From contig NMRA01001015.1 of assembly GCA_002633005.1 (NCBI GenBank), forward strand, positions 1 to 64,000: 64,000 bases of DNA, read 5' to 3'. This document shows positions 12,265 to 25,623 of this stretch, piece by piece; within the stretch, counting starts at the first letter, position 1; each line of letters starts with the position of its first letter. A model generated the notes under the pieces. That model ran no database searches. It was not told the DNA's origin and was given only the letters and a program-made list of their open reading frames with translations. A program made the translations under genes and the position numbers. This DNA is from Phoronis australis (Eukaryota; Phoronida; Phoronidae).

Positions 12265-13997
12265 ATTTCACCTTAAGTTTTGGCTTATACACATTTTCCG
12301 CTTTTTGTCCTGAAGTCAATACAGCGCTTCCGTTTTCTCGTTATTGAATGTTGACCGTGACAACTATGCAACAGGTGTTCAAAATGATATTATCTTTTTT
12401 AGGAATATTGTTATTTTCCAGAGTCTACAATCGTAAAAATGTATTCCAATGTCTCTTGTTTGCGGTAACTTACATTACATGTATCAGGTTCACTAACTTT
12501 ACTTTCTGAAGAAAAGAGTTCATATGTAAACTTTTATGTAAAGTCCAACACTACTACCAATATGATGAGCTATCTACAGCACATTTCAAAGCTGCGTAAC
12601 AGATGTTTGTCCATTTTTATCCATATGAAAACCTTTATCAGCAAATTACAGATAGATAGGTGTAGTAGTTTATCGCATTTTTCGTAAAAGTCAAGAGCTG
12701 CATTCTGAATTTCTACTCAAGAATGTATTTGTATCAAAGGGCACCAATGGCCCAATTAATTATAATATATACAGATGTATAATTTTGGATGAATATCTGA
12801 CTAAATTATCCACGGCAAGTGTGATGGGTCCATATTCTAAAACCTTGGGACTTTATAGGGTAGAAATCTTTTTGAATCATTGAAACTATTTCCCCAATGG
12901 CATAAGTAGTCATTTATATATTTAATTTCTCTAGTTCATTTCCATTTTATGTTACTATTACACGCTGTTATTTTTTGCATTTTGATTACATAATTGTTTC
13001 TTAAACCAGTCAGGTATACGGAATGATAATAACTTATGAATTAAATTATTCACCTTGTGCTTCTAGTATAACCAACTAAAGAACTGACAATGTGTTTTCT
13101 AATGAGATGGCTCTTATGCAATTCGTTTGAAAAACGAAGGAGTTGGGAAAAGTTTTAATGACAGTAATTCCACAGCAAATGAACAAACAACTCTTACGCA
13201 TGCGTGGCGCAACCTCAGCGACCGCGAAATAGGAGTTGGCATTCCAGGCGCGCGTTCTGTAACGCTTAGAGGACCTAGCTAAAATCTATACGAAGTCACG
13301 TGCTACCATTCAAATTACACGACAATATCTCACGTAATCCCGCGAAGTCTTGGTTTTTAGCAAGGTCCTAGTGTTACTAAACGCCGGGGAGGCAGGGCTA
13401 GAATTCTATAGTCGCACCTACCGTATTAGCGTAATCAGGCGCAGTGTGCCTAATTGCGGGACCTCGCTTAGGCGCATGCCGGTCTATATGCGGAACAGTG
13501 TTGAATAGAACTTGCGTTGATCACGGTGCTCCGGATATAGGGTCACCTTCAATGTTTAAAAAATTCCTAGTTTGCACGTGGACACAAGCAGAAAGCGAGT
13601 CATAAATGGTAGATTTGGATTGGACGTGAGAGCCAGTGCCAGGGTAGTAAACAGACTCAGGTTGAACAATCACGACTAGATAGCAGTTAAAATGCTGTAG
13701 CAGTTGAGTATATGTGGAGTTGGGCCAAGTGTAGGCTAATATTACGTAAGTCGTTCCCGAAAATAAAGGTTGTAATGAGTTTCTTATTGTAAAGTTTTAG
13801 AATTTACAAAAGCGACGAATTTTATATTGTTTTGCATGCGCGCACCCAGGGCCGGGGAGTCGGGGGGCTCGAACGAGACCCCCATTTGGCGAAGTGGGCA
13901 AAAAGGTCCGCCTCTGAGAGACAAAAAGTCCGGGAAAATGGGACAAAAGTCTACTAAACAAGCGTAAACGTGCACTCCACAGTGGCGCTCCCGTTTT
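12265..13997. repeat. Direct repeat, left copy (probable alternative haplotype)
   Basis: This stretch is repeated at 13999-15500 with scattered substitutions; the two are separated only by the single N at 13998. The left copy has about 230 extra bases (roughly 13436-13669). No gene is visible. The arrangement fits two alleles joined end to end better than a real tandem duplication. Confidence 0.8.
13836..13990 (-). repeat. GC-rich dispersed repeat (GGCTGGGTGCGCGCATG family)
   Basis: Read on the minus strand it contains CCTTTTTGCCCACTTCGCC, a C-rich block and GGGTGCGCGCATG. The same modules recur at 15339-15495 (the duplicated copy), 15590-15632, 37757-37862 and, more degraded, 42985-43050. 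Confidence 0.6.
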
Positions 13998-13998
13998 N

Positions 13999-15500
13999 AT
14001 TTCACCTTAAGTTTTGGCTTATACACATTTTCCGCTTTTTGTCCTGAAGTCAATACAGCGCTTCCGTTTTCTCGTTATTGAATGTTGACCGTGACAACTA
14101 TGCAACAGGTGTTCAAAATAATAATGTCTTTTTTAGGAATATTGTTATTTTCCAGAGTCTACAATCGTAAAAATGTATTCCAATGTCTCTTGTTAGCGGT
14201 AACTTACATTACATGTATCAGGTTCACTAACTTTACTTTCTGAAGAAAAGAGTTCATATGTAAACTTTTATGTCAAGTCCAACACTACTACCAATATGAT
14301 GAGCTATCTACAGTACATTTCAGAGCTGCGTAACAGATGTTTGTCCATTTTTATCCATATGAAAACCTTTATCAGCAAATTTCAGATAGATAGATGTTGT
14401 AGTTTATCGCATTTTTCGTAAATGTCAAGAGCTGCATTCTGAATTTCTACTCAAGAATGTATTTGTATCAAAGGGCACCAATGGCCCAATTAATTATAAT
14501 ATATACAGATGTATAATTTTGGATGAATGTCTGACTAAATTATCCACGGCAAGTGTGATGGGTCCATATTCTAAAACCTTGGGACTTTATAGGGTAGAAA
14601 TCTTTTTGAATCATTGAAACTATTTCCCCAATGGGTTAAGTAGTCATTTATATATTTAATTTCTCTAGTTCATTTCCTTTTTACGTTACTATTACACGCT
14701 GTTATTTTTCGCATTTTGATAACATAATTGTTTCTTAAACCAGTCAGGTATACGGAATGATAATAATTTATGAATTAAATTATTCACCTTGTGCTTCTAG
14801 TATAACCAACTAAAGAACTGGCAATGTGTTTTCTAATGAGATGGCTCTCATGCAATTCGTTTGAAAAACGAAGGAGTTGGGGAAAAGTTTTAATGACAGT
14901 AAATTCCACAGCAAATGAACAAACAACTCTTACGCATGCGTGGCGCAACCTCAGCGACCGCGAAATCGGAGTTGGCATTCCAGGCGCGCGTTCAGTAACG
15001 CTTACAGGACCTAACTAAAATCTATACGAAGTCACGTGTTACCATTCAAAATACACGGCTCAATATTTCACGTAATCCCGCGAAGTCTTGGTTTTTAGCA
15101 AGATCCTAGTATTAATAAACGCCGGGGAGGCAGGGCTAGAATTCTATAGTCGCACCTATCGTATAGCGTAATTATCACGACTCGATAGCACTTTAAATGC
15201 TGTAACAGTTGAGTATATGTGGAGCTGGGCCAAGTGTAGGCTAATATTACGCAAGTCGTTCCCGAAAATAAATGTTGTAATGAGTTTCTTATTGTAAAGT
15301 TTTAGAATTTACAAAAGCAACGAATTTTATTGTTTTGCATGCGCGCACCCCAAGGCCGGGGTGGCTCGGGGGGTTCGAACGAAACCCCCATTTGGCGAAG
15401 TGGGCAAAAAGGTCCGCCTCTGAGAGACAAAAAGTCCGGGAAAATGGGACAAAAGTCTACTAAACAAGCGTACCGCACTCCATAGTGGCGCTCCCGTTTT
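13999..15500. repeat. Direct repeat, right copy (probable alternative haplotype)
   Basis: Near-copy of 12265-13997 lacking the 230-base block. The ORFs in it (for example 14824-15018) are fragments with no recognisable product. It ends in a T-rich, N-containing tract (15497-15535). Confidence 0.8.
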
Positions 15501-16992
15501 TTTTTTTTTTTTTTTTNTTTTTTTTCTTTATTTTTTTAGTCCGCCCGCTCTTCTGTTAGCAAAATGTCCAGAACGCCGGCAATTAGAGCCCCCCCCCCCA
15601 TACTGAAGGCTGGGTGCGCGCATGTTTTGTAGCCTCGAGCAAAGTTAATATATGTAATATCAAAATATACCATAAAACAATGACCCCAAAATTGCGTTTT
15701 TCGGTAGTAAAAACGACAACGTTCCCACAACCAACTTTAAAAAATATTTTTGACTGAAAAAGACGGAAAATAAGCTAAACACGCTTAGCGCCCATTGTTA
15801 CCTTTCGTCGATGGCATGTTTGCTTAACGACGAAAAAACGTCAAACTTGAGGGAATCGACAGCTTCTTTGAATTATTCACTTTAACCCCCCCCNCCCCTC
15901 AACGCACACGGATGGTTCCACAGCCAGATACATGTGCAAGTGTATATCCAAGAACCACCTGGTTTCTATTTTAAAGACTTGTTCTTCGTTTTAATCAAGG
16001 GCTGAAACAACCAGGGTGCTCGTGAAAACGTGGCTGACATCGCAAATTGCATTATTGATACTGATAGTGTCGTTTTTAAATGCCCTACAAAATTGATCGT
16101 ACTTAGTGGTCAGAAATAAAAAAGAGACCACCCTGATCAGTTTGAGAATACCATGGCAACTGACGTAGACTGTTTCTCTGGTTGAATTTATAAATAAACT
16201 GGCAACCAGTACCATCAATACTTCATTTACTTAATGGTAAGTCACTAGACAAGGAAGTTGTTATGGAAAGCTAAGTCATCTGGGGTTGTCAAGGTAGCAA
16301 AATTGGTCCAAAAATATACTGGCGCTGGCATCCTCGCATTGACGTTCAGGTTTCTTCACGAAATGTAAAGCAGAGGTAATGATGGATAAAAGGGCAGGAT
16401 GTGAGTTATAGGTCTGCAACTCGATCTCAGAGTTTTGGGGTATAAAAACACTATGATAGCAGCCCTTCTATATTTCAACTACCTTGCCATTTGATGAATA
16501 GTGCCAATACAATATCAAAAGTATAAAACGCCTCAGAAAGCTCTACAGCTCACTACACGTAACAGCTGCCCATTGTATACATAACAATACTTCTAGGCAT
16601 TAAAGGAGACATATTCAGTAAGCATAAATAAAACATCTACCATTCACACAGTAACAAGTGTGGTTTTCAAAAATTAATCCACGACAAAGCTCACTTAACA
16701 AGATTCCCTCTAAAAATGGATCCAAATCGCCTACCGCGGAGATGGAAACTTTTGACTAGAAATTTTTTGCACTGACATGACCATCGCAATAATTTCAGCT
16801 TGCACTGAAACCGGAGAAACCTTTTCAAGATTTGATTCATTATGGCAGTTAATGTAATTATATAGCAAAATATTGTTTTAGAAACAATTCAAAACATGTT
16901 ATGACTAGAAAGCAACTAAACAGCCTACAGTCTTTGAATTGCTACAATTCGTCTACATAAAGCTCTGTAAAAATGATAACAAACTCGGGCAC
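15501..16992. other. Gene-free stretch downstream of the minus-strand cyclophilin
   Basis: Contains homopolymer T (15497-15535), N positions at 15517 and 15894, and a copy of the C-rich dispersed repeat at about 15590-15632. No coding signal. Confidence 0.6.
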
Positions 16993-16998
16993 ATTTAT
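16993..16998 (-). terminator. Polyadenylation signal of the minus-strand cyclophilin
   Basis: TTTATT on the plus strand (AATAAA on the minus strand), about 95 bases beyond the stop codon of the gene at 17094-25623. Confidence 0.5.
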
Positions 16999-17093
16999 TG
17001 ACCGGCCGTCAAGACTGGCAAATTGACAAAAATGTCGAACTGGCCAATGACTAGACAAACAGCTAAACCCATTGCAATAAACTAACTATAGGT

Positions 17094-20000
17094 TTAACTA
17101 ACGCCCTCTTTAGCGACACTGAATGGTGTTTCAACAGGAAGCGTTCCACTCTTCGCGATAACGACCTCTTTGATTGGACGATCCTCACTGTTGGTTGCTC
17201 CAAGTTCAATCTTCTTCACTATATCCATGCCTTCAAGAACCTTGCCAAACACCACGTGCCTGCCATTCAACCAGGAGGTCTGGACGCACGTGATGAAAAA
17301 CTGGCTACCATTGGTATCAGGACCTGCCACAGAGTAAGAATAAAAAACGTTGATATGTTTCAGAAACACAAGTTAGACATGTCCTCCATCTAACTTTCAG
17401 CCAACATGTTCACCATACTAACATTAGTTTCCATTCATAAAAATCAACTCATTTATTTATGATTTTAAGGGGTGTCACTGAATTAATGAAGTGCAGATTC
17501 TACATGAATTCTTGAGACACCAGTTGAATAGAAGAAACCGATAAATCACGCCACCTAGTGGATGGTCACCACCAACACAACTGTAGTCACTCAGGCAGGT
17601 GTCAAACGATAGACTAATGACGTCGTGGTGCGATTTTTCGGTTTCGTCTATTGATTTACCTTTGGCAATTTTGGTTCCTTGCAACCTTTCAGTAGAAACT
17701 AGTGACCACCAGGTGGGGTGATGATCAAGCTATTCCAAACACTGGAAAACTTGTACCCTCCCTTGTCTCTGTTCATACACTAATCCAAATAGACTGATAG
17801 ATTCTTTAGCCCCTCCATATAGCATTTCACAGCTGTCTTTACACAGTCTAACAGGGAGATAATCGTCTCCTCCACATGCCCCAGACCACACAACTTGGGT
17901 AGGAAGCCAAGAACAATGCGAAGACGAACACCGTACTTTTCAACCCTGAAGTAGGGTGCCACCTGGGTCAACCGTTGCATTTTGGGAACATTGTCGGGCC
18001 ACGAGCCCAAGTACTGCCTACTAAGAAAACATTCTTCAAGGTCAACAACTTTAATCTACAAGTCAACAAAATCTCGAACAGAGACCCCCTGGAAAAATGT
18101 ACTAAAGAGCAAGTGTCAAGTCTCGTATCGGAAGACCGACTTTAGATGGACGTTTCTCATTAAAGCTTGCTTTTAAAAACTGAATAACTTAGAGGTGAGG
18201 TTCCTAATCTGCACTGTGGGACAGCAACTTTATGAAGCAAACTGATAGAATCATCTGAAGATAAAGAAAAACGTGGCCTCAGGAGCTGCACAGGGCGAGC
18301 AGCCCTGTTCACTATATCAGTCACAGAATTTTGTCCATTTCCGATATCTTGGCAATCGATGCTCAGATACAACCGTGTACTGTGTTGATAACTTCCTCAA
18401 GGAGGACTTGCTCAGCATGGTGATGTAGCTGAGTTTCTATGCCCTTCGTTAAAATAGCCCTGGTCTCAGGTTCCATATAGTTCACTTGCCCTCAATTCAC
18501 AATAACACATCTTCCATATATTGTTCTCACAGATAAGACAAGGAAGACACTAGTCGAAGGCTATTATCCAGCACAACTTTAATAGTAAGTTCCATCAATG
18601 CGTTAACAAAGAACTGGGAATAATCAGAACTCCGTGGGTAAGCAGATGGGACATAGTATGGACTATGATACTTGCCGACATTATTTCCAGGTACAGTCAC
18701 CGTGGGTCATAGAGATGGGTTACACTCCGCGAGCACAGTGGCGATGGCCCGATTTTACTGAATTCCATGTAAATGCAAACAACCACCAGTGACACTGGAC
18801 TACCAATTGGCTTCACCAATCTAAAAACCAGTTACTATGAACTGTGGAGTAGGTAGCAACCAATTCAAACCTTAACAACTGAACAATGTCCCTGGCATCC
18901 AGTTCTGAGCTTGTCTCTACTATACTTGATAGCATCTAACCAGAATTGATGCAGTAGAGATCACAGGGAAAATCTCATCGTCCTACACTTTGGTAAAACC
19001 TCCCACAAGATGCTTGAGTTCTTAACATGGTGCTCATTCTGGCCAATAACTGGGTGTAAAATGTCAGGTGATGTTATCAGTCTATGTTAGTTTTGTACAC
19101 CATGGTGAGGTGCTTAGTGGTAGTACCATTGACAGTGACCTGAGAACTTTATCAATCAAGAACACCAGGGAAGGTATACATTACCTAGGGAATGCAATAG
19201 CCTGATCACCACCCCACCTAGTGGTCATTAGCTTCTGAAGGTGGCTGCATGCCATACGGCGGCGCCACTGCTAAGGTGTTAAACTCAACTGGTTGTGTTT
19301 CAAGAAATCAGTAATTTCATGGTGACAATCTCTTATTCCTCTTTAGCCAAAACACAGCTTTTGTGCATCAGTAAGTTACATAGGAAAGTTTGGTTAATTA
19401 CAATTTGTCACATATCCAGCATTTTAGTATGAATTCATATGAATGGTACGATAGCTTACTGATAAAATTCATATGAATGTCTAATACAGCACTATTTTTC
19501 ACGCATGGTTTAACACCAGTTGAGAGAATTGATATGGTTTCTTACCAGTCACAAAATACCAAAAGAGGTTTGACATGAACGAAGCTATGAATGCTAATCA
19601 GGCAGATATCAAACTGATTATCACTGATATGAAATGACATTTACTAAAATGAAGGGAAGAGAAAGCGTATGCCAAATTCCACAAAGACCTATGGAAGAAC
19701 GAAGTAGATATAGAGACAGAATGGGGGGGCCTACATGGAAATGGAAGTTAGGGGACAAAGAATAGATTAAAAAAGTCTGAACCAAGGCAGGAGCTGTTGT
19801 CTCTTTCAAGGAAATTTCTTTCTTACATGTTAATTTGGTAGATATTGAGGTTTACGTAAAAAACTTAAGATTATCGCTAGATGTCACAGTAGTCACAGAC
19901 TCGTCCCAAAATCAAGGTCATAACAACTCTGAACGAAACACAAGAACCCAATTTCATGAAAATCCATCACAAAACTAGGTAAATATTGAGACAGAAGTAA

Positions 20001-23000
20001 AAAACTAAAGTGCTACTAGGGAGCGCTACAGTAGTGATGTTCTTCTCAATAGGAATACATATACCAAATGTCATCTTAATCCTTTGAGGCGGATGCCAAA
20101 AACAGACTCAAAAATAACAACAGGGGCAGAAGAATATGTCGAATCCATCCAAAGTCAAGATGATATTGACATTGTCTTAATAGAGATTTCAAAAGAATCC
20201 ACCAAGGAATTTGGTTAATACTGAGCAAATGGAAAAAATAATGTTACTACGGTCATGCAACAGTAGTCAGATTCATTTGAGTCATCATAGTTATCACCTT
20301 CATTACATCTGCCAAATTTCACAAGATAATACCGGGGATACAGCTGCGGACATCCAGACGCGCAGAGCAATATCAGAGAAATCACTCAGGAAAAGTAAGA
20401 TGGATTGTCAAAAAGCCATCAATTTTGACAGTATTTGCTAACCTTTCCAAAACTTTGCTGCTTTATGTCCATTATATGTGATTACCATTAGTGGTACAAA
20501 CCAACTGCAGTCATGGCAAGGAAAATAGATATCAGACCATCACAGTTGAGCCTATGTCATGACTTTCATGTTCTGGCCACAAGCAACAATTTTTAGCATT
20601 ATCAACATAGGTAGGAAGAAAATTTCAGTAATAATGAATAAAAATCCAGACAGTATTAACAACAACCCTAAAGCAGCTTGCATCAGAATTGTAAAATGAT
20701 GCCTAGAACACTAACATTCAGTTAAATTATGCCTAACCCTCTAACACGGATTTCAGTTCTTACCAGAATAAAAACTGGTTTTCGTTCTTGCAAAGAGCTA
20801 AAAAGTTTCAATAACAGCAGGCAATATACATCAGGGCTCGATTTGGCGATCTGCAACCTCAGGCTTTGTTTGGGGTGCTGCCTTGGTAAAAATCCCAAGT
20901 TACTATGAAGACTCCGGTTTTTGCAAGTTGCAACCAAGTGAAAACAAGTCAGACAAATATCCATTTTCGCACCTCCACATAAAATTACAGGGTTTACTGT
21001 TTTGGTGAGCTCGTTAAACATTTGGCGACCAGGTCGCATTTGACAAGTTCGCATTATGCTAAGCCACCTAAAATTGAAAGCAAGCACCGTCTTTCACCAA
21101 ACCACCATAGCTGTCACGTATACACATATTTGAAAGTTATACAATACAAGTTGTTAAGTTAATCATCCATAAACCAACTCAGCGAAAAAAGCTCATCCAT
21201 TTCCTGATTTTTGTGCAAGTGCATATACCAGCGTTTTGGAGACGTAATGGAAAGTTTTCATTTAAAAAAGTTTTAGTAAAATCAGCTGGGGTTATTTTGC
21301 TGTGAATGTACCTTTTCTTGTACATGAAAATTTGACTTGAAAAACATGGTCACATGACAATAGTAAAGACATAGTAGTAAGAAGCACGTTATTTAGAATC
21401 CTCGATCTTTCTCGTTTCAGAAAATAAATACTTTTAATGGTTGACAAAGCATAGTCTTTTCAATTTTTAACTTGAGAGTTGAGGTCGTTTATTAAGGTCC
21501 TAGATAAAGTTAAGCCCTATGAGCAACAGTGCGTGTGCAAAAAGACTGGGATAATGTACAATGTACCAGCATTAGCCATGCTCAGCCATCCCGCGCCGTA
21601 GTGAGCCAACTTGAAGTTCTCATCATCAAAACGTTCACCAAACACACTATGGCCACCTGTACCATCACCCTTTGTGAAGTCGCCACCTGGAAATGGATAG
21701 ACAAATAACTGTTGTCATTTTTTATTCTAAAATTACACACATATATTTCAAAGCCTGAAGTTCGTAAGTAGCAAATATTGGGAAAAGAACATTGGCTAAC
21801 GAAAACTGAATTCTAACTGAATTCTACACTCTGTACTCTTGACTCGAGTAGAAAACTGCCCAATACGGCAAGGCATGCTTCGAGTAAACTGACAAAATTG
21901 TAATCCAATAGTGCCATGTGAATGGTTAAGTTTAAACCTTGAGTCTGAGTCGAGCCTGAGTTCGGATATTAAGTCCTGGGTCCAGACCATATTTCAATTT
22001 CAGTAAATTCCTCTCAAGTTCTATTGCTGGCCAAACATCATTTGACTGGATTAGATTTAATTGCTGTCTCCTTTAACTGTCTCAGTGGAATGACGATGGT
22101 GAAGTAAAGCGTCATGCAGCATCCTTCTCACATGTAGACAGTCATATTAGCTTTCAAAGTTAAATCAAACACTTTGTGAATCATGGCTATTTGGTATGTG
22201 GATTTTAAACAATCGTCTTAAACACGGCACCCATTCACATCGAGCGAAATGCACTGTCGAGCAACGCCGTTCAATTAGAAATGTTTACTTGGTGTGATAT
22301 AATATTTAGACATACCAAATTGAAATCAGATTCTAAATCGAAATTTTGCACATGCAAGTCATCACTTAAAGTTATTTAGAACCCTCAAACAATGGACAAA
22401 TTTGGCAAAATCTCAAGAAATACCTGATAGTATGCAAATGAAGCTTCCATATATCATGGTTTATGCACTGTTTTACAAAATTCTGTTTGGAGTTTTTTAA
22501 ATTGTCCACTTTTGCAGGAGGAACTAACAAAAAACAGGACTTTTATGATTTTTATGAAAAAAACATCAAAAGTTGCATATAACGAAAACAAAATCATAGT
22601 TCAGAAAACTGTAAAATACTTTTTGGGATTTTATATAGAACATTTAAATATCGAATGAATTTTGGTCATGTTATTGATGCGGTAACCGTTATTTTGCTAC
22701 ATATGAACCTTTTTTTGATAACTTTTACTAACTTAAAAATATTGGTATCAAGTCATAAATCAAATTCAACAGCGCTATTTCCATCACCCATTGGCACACA
22801 TGATCCCAGCTAGAAATAACAGCGCTATCTTCCTTCCCCATTGGTACAGATGATCTGGGTTAGAAACATCAGCACTATTTTTCTTCCCCGTTGGTTCACA
22901 TGATGTGGGGTAGAAATAATACCATCTTCTTTCTCAATTTGCTTGTATTGAGGTTCAACCAATTTAAATTGGCACAAAAATATTCTGGTAATAATGGAAC

Positions 23001-25623
23001 TTGTAGTAAGGCCAAGTGTTAAAACATTCTACAACATTATCATACCACCGACAATCTGTATCCACCTCAAATTACCTTGAACCATAAACTGTTTGATGAC
23101 CCTGTGAAATTTACTACCAGCATAGCCAAAGCCTAGATCCCCAGTTGACAGTTTGACAAAGTTGTCCACAGTGCGTGGAACTGTCTTCCTAAACAGACCA
23201 AACACAATTCTTCCAGCTGGCTCGCCACCAATTTCCACGTCAAAGTACACCTTGTCAGTAACTAGGGTATCATCATTAGCTGCCTGTAATAACAGTATTG
23301 AAACTATAGAAAGAGCACAATAACCACATTGTAAAATACATTCTTCCTGGTCACAATTAAGGTTCTGACACATGCAGTTTCATGAGGAAAGCCAAGGTTT
23401 TAGACAATACTTTTACTAAAAAGAGCACTGTCGTCACATACATCTGAGTTCAAGTTTCATTGCAATCCACCTACCGGTTCTCCAGATATTATTCAGAAAT
23501 GCTACTTCTCTAAAAAGCACTGAAAAAGCCCCTTGTTGATAGCAAAACGGCCACTAAGACGTGCTGTAGAGGTTGAATCCACCTCTACGCCAAGTTTCAT
23601 CGAAATCCGTCGATGAGTTCTCTAGATATCATCCAGAACCGCTAAGCCCAAAAACCCTAAAAAGCCCCTCCCTTTGACTCTCAGGGGATGAGGCCATTTG
23701 AAAAGTAGCATATACCGTTCTAGGTGGTGACCAACACCCTTGTCCCAAATTTCATCAACATGCGATCAGGGGTTTTTGAGTTACTGAGCGAAGACCTCTC
23801 CACCTGGACAGGATGACGACAATACTGCCATCACATGACATATGTGGGTGCACAGAAATACAGATCCATGTTTATTACTGTTTGCAGGGTTGGACTTTCA
23901 ATCCGTGCAAAAATGGAAAGTGAAGTATACGACCCAGCAAAAGATCTGCATCTTGGTTCTGTATAATCCACATCCATTCCCAAAACACGAACACACAATA
24001 ATAGTCAGATACATGGGTCCCTCCCACAACTTTAAAACTACCCATTAGAAATTAATCAAAAATATCTGACTCGATTCGTCAATCGATACTCTCCAACCAG
24101 GTGGTGACAGAATTAAGCTCCAACATTTTTTATTTTAATGTATGCTCTCCAATACAACCCTACAGTCGGCCGCCTGCCATCATTTTATAAGTATGCACTG
24201 ATGGAATGTTATATCTATGAACACGTAATTGAGGATTTGCACACACGCATCAACTTGCGAAGCGTTAAGCATCAAGGAACAACTTAAAATAATAATAATT
24301 CCTTGAGATGCTGATTGAATTTACTGGGTGCGCTAATTCAGTGCCTCGGAAAAGGAAATACATGTGGTAGGGATCCCAAAAGTAGTGAAATAACTCAATT
24401 TTACGCCATGATTATGCATTTGGGAAAGCTTCATTACCATCAACTGATTCAATTACTAGTAATTGGTGAAGTGCAAAATTAAGCATATTTAACCAACCAA
24501 GTTGTTGCATCCCGTCCACTGACATCGCTGAAAGCTTTGTCAAGCGAATATCACAAAACGAATGTAATTGACCAATTTGTTGGATAAATAGTCAACTCGA
24601 GCTTTTGGGTGGGAATGACAACTTTGCCCATACTCAGTATGGCTGAAGCACCAGAATATTTGTAGGGAGGTGGCCAGTCATTACTTTGATATTAGTAAGC
24701 CCAATAATGGGCCTGTTTTTGTTTCTTTTTATGTTTTATACTTTTTATTTAATATTTTTGATATTTCATCATTTTCCTTAAACTTTTTATAATATTTTAT
24801 CATTTTCCTTTCCGGTGTTACCGCACTGCCTCTCACACCACATGATATCGTCCAGCTACAAGGTAACCCGGCAGATGCTCGCTGATTAACACGCTCATCG
24901 CCATCAATTATCTCTTAACATTTTTCAGTACATTTAAAAAATATGCATAGTTTGTGTGGCTGCCAGTCACAGGGTTGACAAAACTGCGAAAGTCACCACG
25001 TGTGATCAATGTAGGGTGGGTTCAATAAACGACCTCTACTCTTAGTCAAATATCTGCCTTTCCATCTACCGACCAGAGGCAGATGGTTGTGGTAATTGTT
25101 GCGCCGTCCCACCAACGGCAGGCAACCAATTCCTTGGGCAGAGCTGTACGTAACCTGAGCCAGCTAGATGCATGAAGATCATCTGGTCAGTTTTTACCCA
25201 CATCGGCGCATACACCTTTGCACCAAGGCTGGGCTATACGCACCAAACCGACTCGGTCTGTGCATAAAGCTCTACCACGGCTAACAAACCTAAAAAACCC
25301 GTGTTTTTTGCGAACGCTGAATGACGCCTGTTCTTTGGCAACCATGACTGGCGACACTACCACGTTGCCTACAGCCACAGGCTGGAGGTTTGCCTAGGTG
25401 GCACAGCACCGGAAGTTTCACGTGTGCAATATAAACCACTGACCCACGTTGACTTTTCTTTTTAATCAGTGGTAAAAGCGCTGTTGAAATGGAACTCATA
25501 TTTTAAAATGATCCTGGTAAGAACACACTCTTCCAGTCTCGCACGTTGTTCCCAAAGTCATTGACAGTGGAGAGTACTTACAAGTGATACAGCGAAGAGG
25601 GTACAAAAAACTAACACCAACAT
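17094..25623 (-). CDS. PPIB: Secretory-pathway cyclophilin (PPIB-like peptidyl-prolyl isomerase), 199 aa
   Basis: Cyclophilins catalyse cis-trans isomerisation of prolyl bonds; cyclophilin B works in the ER on secreted proteins. Exons in coding order are 25582-25623, 23076-23283, 21567-21686 and 17094-17323 (phases 0, 1, 1; 600 bases with stop). Exon 1 is a short signal peptide ([14 protein letters not shown]). The catalytic set is intact: [13 protein letters not shown] supplies the arginine, phenylalanine and glutamine; NGSQFFIT the phenylalanine; SWLNGRH the tryptophan, leucine and histidine. The [10 protein letters not shown] and [11 protein letters not shown] blocks and the PFSVAKE tail are typical of PPIB; the chain runs three residues past the usual AKE end and has no KDEL. 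Introns are large (5.5 kb downstream of MANAG in mRNA sense) and filled with repeats. It is divergent from a paralogue at 29635. Confidence 0.95.
17324..21566. other. Large intron 3 of the minus-strand cyclophilin
   Basis: About 4.2 kb without any coding frame that I recognise. It holds A-rich repetitive text with recurring CACCTAGTGGT-type blocks (near 17550, 17705 and 19216) and a possible old hAT-like fragment at 20832-21066. Confidence 0.7.
20832..21066. repeat. Degenerate hAT-like fragment with CAGGGCTCGA end
   Basis: Begins CAGGGCTCGATTTGGCGATC and later contains CAGGTCGCATTTGAC, the end and subterminal motifs of the element at 61008-63213, but the body does not align well. Probably an older relative. 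Confidence 0.4.
22768..22925. repeat. Three-unit minisatellite in intron 2 of the minus-strand cyclophilin
   Basis: Three imperfect units of about 52 bases, each with a CAGCGCTATTT-like start, a CCCATTGGNNCA core and a GATNNNGGNTAGAAA end. Not a CRISPR array: units vary throughout and abut without spacers. Confidence 0.75.
23440..23830. repeat. Intronic dispersed repeat with two related units
   Basis: Two related segments about 135 bases apart contain CAAGTTTCAT, ATCC, TTCTC and AGATATNATNCAGAA in the same order (near 23450 and 23590), followed by a third CAAATTTCATC stretch near 23745. It looks like SINE-type or satellite-type repeat DNA in intron 1 of the cyclophilin. Confidence 0.45.

Noticed and set aside
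22768-22925. CRISPR-like short repeats
   Set aside because: Units adjoin without spacers, vary along their length and lie in an animal intron. Same for 58660-58835.
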